DNA of 64,000 nucleotides from Bacillus sp. BP-3 (GTDB lineage: Bacteria > Bacillota > Bacilli > Bacillales > Bacillaceae_G): assembly GCF_028401955.1 (NCBI RefSeq), contig NZ_JAQOTJ010000005.1:257034-321033 (forward strand), given 5' to 3'. This document shows positions 9,327 through 17,326 of the stretch, piece by piece. The position numbers and the translations under genes are program-made. The notes under the pieces are model-generated. The model was not told the DNA's origin and did not search any database. It worked only from the letters and a program-made list of their open reading frames with translations. Position 1 is the first letter of the stretch. Every line of letters begins with the position of its first letter.

Positions 9327-9515
9327 TTAGCAACCAAAACCGCCGTAACCGTAGCCAGGGCCACCGTAGCCGCCATAACCACCATAACCACAGCCACCAA
9401 AGCAGCTAGCACCGATAATGATTAATAAAATAAACAATACGATTAAAAGCGCAAAGCCATTACCGTGGCGATGCCCATGCCCATGTCCGTGCCCGTGTTC
9501 ACAACTTTCACCCAT
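9327..9515 (-). CDS. YjcZ-family sporulation peptide with His-rich head
   Basis: 62 aa. The centre 'FALLIVLFILLIIIGAS' is the hydrophobic core typical of YjcZ/SscA-like small Bacillus spore proteins. The N-terminus alternates His and Gly (residues 7-18), and the C-terminus is a Gly/Tyr-rich tail with four Cys in the protein overall. A strong AAGGAGG ribosome site lies 7-8 bp upstream of the ATG. Family members are spore-associated; the His-rich head could bind divalent metal, but this is inference. Confidence 0.85.
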   Translation of the reverse strand: MGESCEHGHGHGHGHRHGNGFALLIVLFILLIIIGASCFGGCGYGGYGGYGGPGYGYGGFGC

Positions 9516-9757
9516 TGCTCTATTCCTCCTTTAATAAAAAATCCTTTTTCTTTACGGGATCCTTTCAGTGGATTCCATTTATCCTATGTTTCGGACAGAA
9601 ATAAGAAGCTTGTTCTATTTAAAAACAGGCTTGTTCTAGCATAAGATTCGAAAAGGATTTCGTAGAAAAAACCTCAATAAAGGATTCGAAAAAACGTGAA
9701 AATGGAACCATACATGGTAACGCTCAATAGAGTGGCAATATGAATGACGCCACTCAT

Positions 9758-9809
9758 TTTATCCTGTTATTCGTAGGCAGTACCTCCACTGACGGAAGTT
9801 TTACTTTAT
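9758..9809. repeat. bcr1-like short repeat bounded by TTTAT
   Basis: Starts TTTATCCTG, contains GGCAGTA and ends GGAAGTTTTACTTTAT. Related copies lie at 16071-16125, 19292-19345, 40284-40338, 50927-51000 and 53263-53386. Its right TTTAT supplies the stop codon of the adjacent nucleotidyltransferase gene. Confidence 0.65.
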
Positions 9810-10108
9810 ATCCGCTGTGCAAACAAACGGCCTTCTCGTAAAATGTGACGTTTCAACTCACTGTTAGACAATGTATTTAAATGTACTACATCTATTTTTC
9901 CGACTCCGTCTAATTCTTCTGCTAATTGAAACCAAAGCCATTGAAAAGCACCTACTGAAATATGCGTTGTCTCAATCGCTATATCATAGTCTGAAGAAAG
10001 CGTCGGTTCTTTTCTTGCATGAGATCCGAAAATGTACGCTACTTTTACAAAGGGTGTTTCTAATAAACGATTTTGGATATGACGCAGCACCTGTTCATGC
10101 TTTTGCAT
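9806..10108 (-). CDS. Minimal nucleotidyltransferase-domain protein
   Basis: 100 aa from the ATG at 10108, which has AGAGGTG six bases upstream. A longer reading from a TTG at 10129 has no better ribosome site. The domain signature is 'FGSHARKEPTLSSDYDIAIE', the GSx10DxD motif of MNT-type nucleotidyltransferases of the pol-beta superfamily. Stand-alone MNT proteins can be antitoxins that AMPylate a HEPN toxin, but no HEPN gene is adjacent. It follows menC with a 4-bp gap and is probably co-transcribed with it. Substrate unknown. Confidence 0.8.
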   Translation of the reverse strand: MQKHEQVLRHIQNRLLETPFVKVAYIFGSHARKEPTLSSDYDIAIETTHISVGAFQWLWFQLAEELDGVGKIDVVHLNTLSNSELKRHILREGRLFAQRI

Positions 10109-10112
10109 CTGT

Positions 10113-11219
10113 TCACCTCTCACATACAATACATTGTTTCATTATCTCTTCTAGTCTTGCCCGGTTTATGTTATAACCAAACCCAACTTGCTCAGGAACT
10201 ACAATTTTCCCATGTTGCAATATTACTTCCGGGGAGATAATATCTTGCTTCCAATGCCTGCTAGAAGCGGAAATATCACCGGGAATTGTAAAGTTCGGAA
10301 GCGATGCAAGCGCAACATTTTGCGCTCTGGAAATTCCCATTTCTACCATACCTCCGCACCAAACGGGAATACCATGCTGCTGACAATAATCATGGATACG
10401 AATGGATTCTGTTAATCCGCCAACTCGTCCAGGTTTTATGTTGATAATGCGGCAGCTCCCAAGTCTTATGGCCACTCTCGCATCTTCTAAACAATGAATG
10501 CTTTCATCTAGGCAAATAGGCGTTTCCATCTGCTGCTGCAAACTGGCATGATCAAGAAAATCGTTATCTGCTAACGGCTGTTCAATCATTATTAAATCAA
10601 ATTCATCCAACCTTTGTAACTGCTTCACATCCGCCAACGTATAGGCTGAATTGGCATCTGCCATCAACGGAATCGTCGGAAACGCTTTGCGAATTTCGTG
10701 AAGCAAAGCATAGTCATTGCCCGGTTTGATTTTCACTTTAAACCGTTTATACCCTTCTTCAGCGTACATTTCAATTCGTTTTAACATATTAGAAATTGTA
10801 TCAAGTCCAATCACGACACCGACTTCAATCTCCTGTTTTGTACCGCCAAGCAGCGCTGCAAGCGATTGATTCTCACGCTTTGCATACAAATCCCATAATG
10901 CGCCCTCAATTCCTGCTTTCGCCATATTGTTGCGCTTTATATGTTGAAAAAGAGACGTAACATCAGAAGGATGAGACAGCCGCTGGTCAAATAACACTGG
11001 CAACAAAAAGTCTTGCAGCATATGAAGTGCTGTCAGAACTGTTTCTTCTGTGTACCAAGGCTCTGAAAAAGCAACCACTTCGCCAAAGCCGCTTCGCCCT
11101 TCTTCATCTATCAATTCAATTACAATACTTTCGCGCTTTTCATACGTCCCATAACTTGCAGTAAACGGAATAATGAGCGGCATTTCTGTTACATGAAGGA
11201 TCGCTTTTTTTATGCGCAT
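10113..11219 (-). CDS. menC: o-succinylbenzoate synthase
   Basis: 368 aa enolase-superfamily enzyme that dehydrates SHCHC to o-succinylbenzoate in menaquinone synthesis. The barrel shows the catalytic lysine pair in 'FKVKIKPG', metal ligands in 'LMADANSAY', 'MIEQPL' and 'CLDESI', and the second catalytic lysine in 'INIKPGRVGG'. The length matches Bacillus MenC. The start codon ATG lies immediately after the menE stop (adjacent coordinates 11219/11220), so menE-menC form one operon. These two genes are separated from menF-D-H-B by the accessory block 12666-44052. Confidence 0.96.
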   Translation of the reverse strand: MRIKKAILHVTEMPLIIPFTASYGTYEKRESIVIELIDEEGRSGFGEVVAFSEPWYTEETVLTALHMLQDFLLPVLFDQRLSHPSDVTSLFQHIKRNNMAKAGIEGALWDLYAKRENQSLAALLGGTKQEIEVGVVIGLDTISNMLKRIEMYAEEGYKRFKVKIKPGNDYALLHEIRKAFPTIPLMADANSAYTLADVKQLQRLDEFDLIMIEQPLADNDFLDHASLQQQMETPICLDESIHCLEDARVAIRLGSCRIINIKPGRVGGLTESIRIHDYCQQHGIPVWCGGMVEMGISRAQNVALASLPNFTIPGDISASSRHWKQDIISPEVILQHGKIVVPEQVGFGYNINRARLEEIMKQCIVCER

Positions 11220-12665
11220 TTACATTTCCTCCGCCAGCTGCCGTAGTTCACGGCGCAATAATTTTTTAGAAGCATTGCGCGGCAAATCAGAAAGAAAATG
11301 AATTTCTTTTGGCACTTTATACCGTGCAAGTTTCTCCACGCAAAAAGCAAGCAATTCTTCTGCCGTTACCTCTTTTGATTTCACAACAAATGCGACAGGA
11401 ACTTGTCCCCATCTCTCATCGCTCGCTCCAACAACTCCCGCCTCTAAAACAGCAGGATGCATGAGTAAGACTTCCTCAATTTGCGCTGGGTATATATTTT
11501 CTCCGCCGGAAATAATTAAATCACTGCGGCGATCTAGCACATAGAGAAAACCATCTCCATCTAAGTAGCCAATGTCTCCCGTATGTAACCAACCATCGTG
11601 AATACTCGCTCTTGTCGCCTCTTCACGGTTGAAATAACCACTCGTTACATTCGGCCCCTTCACAAAAATTTCCCCGGCCATTCCTACACTAGCTTCCCTT
11701 CCATCTTGCTCAACACGAAGCTGACATGGAAATAACGGTTTTCCAGCTGAACCAACTTTCGTTAACATATAATCAGCGGCCAACGTACAAATTTGCGAAG
11801 ACGTTTCCGTCATTCCGTACGTTTGATACACTGGAATTCCTTTTGTAACGCACGTTTCCAAAAGCGGTCTTGGAGCTGGTCCTCCGCCAAGTAATACGCA
11901 GCGAAGAAACGTTGGATAGGTATCTTCTTGTAGTCGTTCTAATAAATCTGTCAGCATCTTAGAGACAACGGAAATCATCGTTACACCTCTCGTTTGCAGC
12001 GCTTCATGAATAAAATCCGGATCATACTTCGGAACAAGTAACACCCTCATACCATACATAATATTCTTCATTAGCAGCGATAACCCGCCCACATGAAAAA
12101 GCGGTAAACACGCTAACCAACAATCATCATCTCGAAGCCCCAAATTGAGCGAAGACCCAACTGCACTCCACCAATGATTCCCGTACGTAAGCATCACACC
12201 TTTTGGTTTCCCTGTCGTACCTGACGTATAAATAATTGTCATCGTCTCGGCTAAAACAAACTCACTTTGCACAGTTACCTTGTTTTTCGGCAATGCCGAA
12301 AGATCTGTAAATAAGTTTACAGGCACTTGCGCTCCCTCAAACTCTTCATCCGTAAGCAGACAAGATACCTCTGCGTCCTCCATTTGCCAAAGTAGCTCTT
12401 CTCTTGAAAGACGTGTATTCAATAAAACAGCGACTGCTCCTACATAAGAAAGAGCATGAATTGCAATCACCATTTCCATACTATTTTTCATCAGAACAGC
12501 CACTTTTGTCCCCTTTTTCACTTGTAAATAAGCAAGATGTTCACAACATAAAAGCACGTTCTCATGCAGTTGCAAAAACGTATACGTACTTTCTTTCGTT
12601 TCAATTGCGATGCGCTCCGGTGTTAAAAAAGCACGTTGCATAAGCCAATTCGGCATTGTTTCCAT
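11220..12665 (-). CDS. menE: o-succinylbenzoate-CoA ligase
   Basis: 481 aa from ATG 12665 (METMPNWL), chosen because AAAGGAG lies 8 bp upstream; an upstream TTG at 12683 falls inside this ribosome site. It is an ANL-superfamily adenylate-forming enzyme with P-loop '[14 protein letters not shown]', '[11 protein letters not shown]', '[10 protein letters not shown]' and the C-terminal catalytic lysine region '[13 protein letters not shown]'. It activates o-succinylbenzoate to its CoA ester for MenB. In B. subtilis and, to my knowledge, other Bacillus, menE directly follows menB; here menB ends at 44053 and lies 31 kb away, so menE must have its own promoter. Confidence 0.96.
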   Translation of the reverse strand: METMPNWLMQRAFLTPERIAIETKESTYTFLQLHENVLLCCEHLAYLQVKKGTKVAVLMKNSMEMVIAIHALSYVGAVAVLLNTRLSREELLWQMEDAEVSCLLTDEEFEGAQVPVNLFTDLSALPKNKVTVQSEFVLAETMTIIYTSGTTGKPKGVMLTYGNHWWSAVGSSLNLGLRDDDCWLACLPLFHVGGLSLLMKNIMYGMRVLLVPKYDPDFIHEALQTRGVTMISVVSKMLTDLLERLQEDTYPTFLRCVLLGGGPAPRPLLETCVTKGIPVYQTYGMTETSSQICTLAADYMLTKVGSAGKPLFPCQLRVEQDGREASVGMAGEIFVKGPNVTSGYFNREEATRASIHDGWLHTGDIGYLDGDGFLYVLDRRSDLIISGGENIYPAQIEEVLLMHPAVLEAGVVGASDERWGQVPVAFVVKSKEVTAEELLAFCVEKLARYKVPKEIHFLSDLPRNASKKLLRRELRQLAEEM

Positions 12666-12903
12666 ACCATATTCTCCTTTCAAAAAATAGAAAGCTAACC
12701 TATAGCTCTAACTCTTTTCCTTTACGTATAACTCGCGTTACTTTCATATTATCTATCTCTTACTCCTATAGCAAATATTAGCTCTTTACCTAATTGTGTT
12801 CCATTCTTCTAAAGCATATTTATCATTCAACTATATCATCTATAAAAACATCTATGATTCTTTACGTAATGATAAGCGCACTATATTCATCTATAAAGAT
12901 ATA

Positions 12904-12960
12904 AAAATAGTATTGCAAAATGAATAAAGTTTCATTTTATTCATTTTGCAATACTATTTT
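12904..12960. terminator. Perfect 25-bp hairpin, bidirectional terminator-like
   Basis: Left arm 12904-12928 (starts AAAATAGTATTGC), 7-nt loop GTTTCAT, right arm 12936-12960, with A-rich and T-rich ends. It lies between divergent genes, so no known transcript needs it. Confidence 0.65.
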
Positions 12961-12984
12961 ACTTTTTGCTAAATAGCCTCATTG

Positions 12985-13490
12985 GAATTTTCGAAAAAGT
13001 GACAATGTTTTAATTAAAAATATCTATTCTTTTTCTACAATAGCATTTATAATGACAATATGTAATTTTGCATATACATATTTCTCTATTTACTTGTATG
13101 CACCAACAGTTCTTTGGATAAATAAATACACAAAGTTTACTATTATTCAAAAAGCTGTAACATATAATGCTGTTATAATTTTTATTAAGCAATTGCATCT
13201 TGAATTTTCAAAAAAATGACAAAATTAAATTCAAAAAACATCTGTTCTTTTTCTACAATAGCATTTATAATAACAATATGTAATTTTGCATATACATATT
13301 TTCCTATTTACTTGTAAATTTTTACTTTTATGCACCGACAGTTCTCTTTATAACCAAATGCATATTATTCAAAAAGATGCAACTTATAATGCTATTTTAA
13401 TTTTTATTAAATACCTGCATCTTAAATTGTCGGAAAAATGACAAAATTAAATGAAAATATTTGTCTTTTTTTTACAATGTCATTTACAAC
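12985..13490 (+). repeat. Imperfect ~220-bp tandem repeat
   Basis: The block starting with a GAATTTTC-like sequence followed by AAAATGACAA recurs at about 12985, 13202 and 13423. Shared inner landmarks are TTTCTACAATAGCATTTATAA, with GTAATTTTGCATATACATAT, and TGCACC(A/G)ACAGTTCT. The third copy is partial and more diverged. It is upstream of the adhesin gene and may be a duplicated regulatory region or remnant of lost sequence. Confidence 0.7.
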
Positions 13491-13642
13491 AGGATAAAAA
13501 TAGTGTAAATTTTCTAATTATTAAATCTTTTCTTGCGCAACTTTGATAGATATATCAATCGTTCGCTTTTACCAGAAGTAAGTGTAATAAAAATATAAGA
13601 TTTTCTATACATAAAATTTGATAAATGGTGGTGGATGAAGAA

Positions 13643-15937
13643 ATGAAACAAAAAATGTTAGCAAAATGGTTTTCTATGTTAAGTGTGCTTATTATATTGT
13701 TAGGAGTTTCTGTTCCACAAGCAAAAGCTGAAATTGTACATAAAGAAAAATTTCAAATAAAGTGGAGTTATAGTAAATTAAAACATCGAGAAATTAAAAC
13801 AGGAACACTGAAAGGAGCATCAGGGAGTATCGAATATTGTTTATCACTAAACTTACCTTCCCCTAATGGACAGGATTTACCTGAAATGGGGAGAGCGACA
13901 GACGAAGTATATCGTGTACTATTAAACGGATATCCACAGAAAAGTCCAGCCGAATTAGGTGTATCTACACCAGAGGAAGCATATTACGCAACCCAATTAG
14001 CGGTATGGATTACTCTTGGACAATTACAAGTAGATGAATTAGTACCACAAAGTCAACAAATACATACTCTTATGAAACAGTTAGTCGAAAAATCTAAAAA
14101 TGGGGAAGAATCCCAAAACGTATTTTTCAATGTAAATTCTCCTGATTCACAAAACGTAAAACAAAATGGAGACTATTTAGAAACAGGTTTATATACAATT
14201 CAAACAAATGCAGTTTCTGGAACATATACAATTGAAGGTGAAAATGCACCTGCAGGAATTCAACTCTTAAATGAAAATGGGGAAAAGAAAACTACATTTT
14301 CTATTAATGAAAAATTCAAGATTTTGATTCCTAAAAATACAGCTAGTGGAGATTTTAAGTTCAGAATAAAATCAACACTAACAAATTTACAAGCAATTAC
14401 TTTTGATGGAAAACGAAGCATTCAAAATACAACTACATTATTGCAAAGAAGTAAAGAAGAAATGAGTACAGAATTAGCAGTAAAATGGGAAACGCTAGGA
14501 TCTTTAAAAATTATGAAATCCGACGAAAAGAAACAACCTTTAAAAGGTGCTGTATTTGAAGTTGTAAGCGAAAAAGGTGATATCCAAAAACAGATCACAT
14601 CCGATGATACAGGTGTTGCTGAATTACATCAACTTCCTATCGGCACTTACTTCGTAAAAGAAGTTCAAGCTCCAGAAGGATATGTACTTGATCCTACAAT
14701 TAAAAAGGTGAACGTACAAACGAATGAAAGCGCTTTATTAGAAGTGGAAAATAAACGTATGCAAGGTGAACTAGAAATCTCAAAAGTGGACTTTGCAGAT
14801 CACAATAAGAAGCTTTCAAATGCTGAATTTACTATATACAATAAACAAGGTGAAGAAGTTACCAAGGGGAAAACAGATGCAAACGGTGTTATCACATTCA
14901 AACTACCTTATGGAACATATACATATAAAGAAACATTAGCTCCAGAAGGATACATACTTAACGAAAATACTTTCTCTTTTGAAATAAAAGAAGATGGGCA
15001 AATTGTTAAACATATAGTAGAAAATAAAAAGACACCAGTGCCGGAAGTACCAAAAGAAATGCTAGGATCTTTAAAAATTATGAAATTCGACGAAAAGAAA
15101 CAACCTTTAAAAGGCGCTGTATTTGAAGTTGTAAGTGAAAAAGGTGATATCCAAAAACAGATCACATCCAATGATACAGGTGTTGCTGAATTACGTCAAC
15201 TTCCTATCGGCACTTACTTCGTAAAAGAAGTTCAAGCTCCAGAAGGATATGTACTTGATCCTACAATTAAAAAGGTGAACGTACAAACGAATGAAAGCGC
15301 TTTATTAGAAGTGGAAAATAAACGTATGCAAGGTGAACTAGAAATCTCAAAAGTGGACTTTGCAGATCACAATAAGAAGCTTTCAAATGCTGAATTTACT
15401 ATATACAATAAACAAGGTGAAGAAGTTACCAAGGGGAAAACAGATGCAAACGGTGTTATCACATTCAAACTACCTTATGGAACATATACATATAAAGAAA
15501 CATTAGCTCCAGAAGGATACATACTTAGCGAAAATATTTTCTCTCTTGAAATAAACGAAGATGGTCAAATTGTTAAACATATAGTGGAAAATCAGAAGAA
15601 ACCAATATCCAAATTACCAGATCCACCAGAAACTTTGGAATACGAAATTACAGTAGCTCCACACCTTGTAGCAAATACTGTGAGTACAATACAATCAGAA
15701 ACTCTAGTTAACAAAATTACAGCAGACCCACAGCCTGTAGCGAAAACTGTGAGTACAATAAAACATAATCAATCAAAAACTGTGAATAACGAAATTACAG
15801 CAGACCCACAGCATATAGAGAAAACTGTGAGTAAGAACACAAAATCTCTACCATCTACTGGATCAGAGTTCCCATTCTTACCTCTTTTAGGAATTGGACT
15901 TATCATTGCTGGAGGTTACGTATTAAAAATGAGATAA
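13643..15937 (+). CDS. Thioester-domain LPXTG surface adhesin with CnaB repeats
   Basis: 764 aa from ATG 13643, preferred over 13625 because GGTGG lies at the right distance upstream. Signal peptide to about residue 30 (cleavage after AKA). Thioester domain: Cys66 in 'EYCLSL' and Gln118 in 'ATQLAVW', the residues that form the internal Cys-Gln thioester in TIE proteins. Then an intermediate domain and four CnaB/SpaA-like domains with Lys in 'LKIMK' and Glu in 'KEVQAPEGY', the pattern for isopeptide bonds. These form two 189-residue units, almost identical in DNA. C-terminus: repetitive stalk, LPSTG sortase signal, hydrophobic helix, KMR. Likely a covalent host- or surface-binding adhesin anchored by sortase A. 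Confidence 0.9.
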   Translation: MKQKMLAKWFSMLSVLIILLGVSVPQAKAEIVHKEKFQIKWSYSKLKHREIKTGTLKGASGSIEYCLSLNLPSPNGQDLPEMGRATDEVYRVLLNGYPQKSPAELGVSTPEEAYYATQLAVWITLGQLQVDELVPQSQQIHTLMKQLVEKSKNGEESQNVFFNVNSPDSQNVKQNGDYLETGLYTIQTNAVSGTYTIEGENAPAGIQLLNENGEKKTTFSINEKFKILIPKNTASGDFKFRIKSTLTNLQAITFDGKRSIQNTTTLLQRSKEEMSTELAVKWETLGSLKIMKSDEKKQPLKGAVFEVVSEKGDIQKQITSDDTGVAELHQLPIGTYFVKEVQAPEGYVLDPTIKKVNVQTNESALLEVENKRMQGELEISKVDFADHNKKLSNAEFTIYNKQGEEVTKGKTDANGVITFKLPYGTYTYKETLAPEGYILNENTFSFEIKEDGQIVKHIVENKKTPVPEVPKEMLGSLKIMKFDEKKQPLKGAVFEVVSEKGDIQKQITSNDTGVAELRQLPIGTYFVKEVQAPEGYVLDPTIKKVNVQTNESALLEVENKRMQGELEISKVDFADHNKKLSNAEFTIYNKQGEEVTKGKTDANGVITFKLPYGTYTYKETLAPEGYILSENIFSLEINEDGQIVKHIVENQKKPISKLPDPPETLEYEITVAPHLVANTVSTIQSETLVNKITADPQPVAKTVSTIKHNQSKTVNNEITADPQHIEKTVSKNTKSLPSTGSEFPFLPLLGIGLIIAGGYVLKMR
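14495..15628 (+). repeat. 567-bp tandem coding duplication
   Basis: The segment beginning CTAGGATCTTTAAAAATTAT at 14495 starts again at 15062 (period 567 bp, 189 codons) with only scattered differences. Such near identity implies a recent duplication or gene conversion and makes repeat number potentially variable. Confidence 0.85.
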
Positions 15938-15961
15938 TAAATATATTTTTTTTAACAAAGC

Positions 15962-15993
15962 GAGAAAAGCACCTTATTTAAGGTGCTTTTTCT
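15962..15993 (+). terminator. Terminator of first adhesin gene
   Basis: AAAAGCACCTTA pairs with TAAGGTGCTTTTT directly downstream of the stop codon at 15937; the T-run follows on the plus strand. Confidence 0.85.
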
Positions 15994-16070
15994 GAATCTT
16001 TTGACAATATTACGTTACATACAAATTTTATGGAGCTTTGCTACATTACTTAAGTATTTCTATTTTTTCT

Positions 16071-16125
16071 TTTATCCCACTATTTGAGGACAGTAAGCCC
16101 TCCGCTGATGGAAGTTTCACTTTAT
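16071..16125. repeat. bcr1-like short repeat bounded by TTTAT
   Basis: Starts TTTATCCCACTATTTG, contains GGACAGTAAG and ends GGAAGTTTCACTTTAT. The right end forms the last codons and TGA stop of the gene at 16117-16593. Confidence 0.7.
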
Positions 16126-16593
16126 CGGTATCCATACCTCTTCTTTTGCATTTACATCGTCCGGACGATAATGATCATCCATAACCTCAAAATGCTCTCT
16201 TACGTCTAAACTATAACTCGAATTTGGTAACCATTCTTGAAAAATATACTGGAAAGTGCTCATATCAGATGCCGTTCCGTGATGAATAAAAACAGCATAT
16301 AAGCCGCCTGCTAAAGTATGCGTGGACAATTCTGAAATAGTCTCCGTTTCAAAATCTTCAACTTCAACAGCAGCCCACTTTTCATAAGCATAGTTCATAT
16401 CATTCATATTTAAAGGTGTATGCAACACCTTTATAGAAAGAAAACAAGAGTTGCTTCTATGAGGAATACGATTTCTTAATGGCATAAATGTTTTCCATAT
16501 TTCTCTTGTAACTTCGGAATCTGTTGCAAAAGTTGTTTCTCTCTTAATCCCAACAATCTTTTTTGCTGGAATGTTTATTATTTTAGGTTCCAT
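16117..16593 (-). CDS. GyrI-like / AraC effector-binding domain protein
   Basis: 158 aa stand-alone GyrI-like small-molecule-binding domain. Supporting patterns are the N-terminal 'PAKKIVGIKRETTF', the central 'YEKWAAVEVEDFE' and 'GGLYAVFIHHG', and the terminal 'DDVNAKEEVWIPIK', which is the usual last strand of this fold. Such domains bind hydrophobic or drug-like ligands; solo versions may act as ligand sinks or gyrase-modulating proteins. No DNA-binding domain is attached. The stop codon is provided by the adjacent bcr1-like repeat. Confidence 0.8.
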   Translation of the reverse strand: MEPKIINIPAKKIVGIKRETTFATDSEVTREIWKTFMPLRNRIPHRSNSCFLSIKVLHTPLNMNDMNYAYEKWAAVEVEDFETETISELSTHTLAGGLYAVFIHHGTASDMSTFQYIFQEWLPNSSYSLDVREHFEVMDDHYRPDDVNAKEEVWIPIK

Positions 16594-16772
16594 TCTTTCA
16601 TTTCCTCTCCTTATTTATATTCACTATGAATCACTTCAATCTAAACCCAAAATTCTATATGTGATATTCATAAAGTAGTTTTATCTTTTTCCACTTTAGA
16701 CGAATACTAGTGCTCAACCATTTGTAATTCCCATATAAATAATTGAAATACACTATGTATAGAGGTGAGATT

Positions 16773-17036
16773 ATGAATGCTTCATCGTTTTACACTATTG
16801 TGATTATAGTTGCTGCGTTGGTCTTATGGCGTAGAACTAGGGCAATGTATCGTCCGATTAAAGGAAACGGAACCCGTCTTCTTTTACCCATATTATTTCT
16901 ACTATTACCTAGTCTTCCCATAATCCTGAATCCAAATGTACATGTCGCTGTCTGGTGGTGGATTTGTGCAGCTATCTTAGGGTTCCTTTTGTCAATTCCA
17001 CTTATTTGGACCACTAACTATGAACTCCGAATCTAA
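16773..17036 (+). pseudogene. CcdC/DUF1453-like membrane protein, C-terminally truncated
   Basis: 87 aa from ATG 16773, preferred because AGAGGTGA precedes it. Three membrane helices with 'VLWRRTRAMYRPIKGNGTRL' and 'IWTTNYELRI' resemble the start of CcdC-like DUF1453 proteins, which are usually about 150-160 aa. Here the frame ends right after the third helix, so the fourth helix and C-terminal tail are absent. The break lies 290 bp before the second adhesin, suggesting loss when that copy arose. It may be a remnant rather than a functional gene. Confidence 0.5.
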
Positions 17037-17326
17037 CTTAAAATTATGTACTTCTTTTATCTCCATACTAATCTCGCCCCAATTTTTTATAAAAATCCCT
17101 TTGTTTCTCTATATATTTAATTTAAAGTTGTTATTTCAAACGAGCGCACCCGCCATCATTATACATAATCTAGTAAAACTTAACATAACCTTCACGACAT
17201 TTTTTAGTTTCAGAAAATTACAAAAACTTACAAAAAAACCACCTATTCTCTTTTTCGAACAACAAGTACAATAAAAATATAAGATTTTCTATCCATAAAA
17301 TTTGATAAATGGTGGTGGAGAATGAA

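Larger units (their letters stand above)
12666..13642. other. Long AT-rich divergent intergenic region
   Basis: About 980 bp between divergent menE and the first adhesin gene. It contains a perfect 25-bp inverted repeat at 12904-12960 and an imperfect 220-bp tandem repeat between 12985 and about 13490. I find no coding sequence. The last 60 bp before the adhesin gene are almost identical to those before the second adhesin at 17327. Confidence 0.7.

Noticed and set aside
9806-10129. MntA/HepT toxin-antitoxin pair
   Set aside because: The MNT domain is present but there is no HEPN partner gene nearby.
13010-13198. 62-codon ORF in the tandem-repeat region
   Set aside because: Cys/Asn/Ile-rich translation of AT-rich repeats, not conserved between the repeat copies.
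17020-17274. 84-codon ORF after the truncated DUF1453-like gene
   Set aside because: No ribosome site and does not continue the family's missing C-terminus in any frame.
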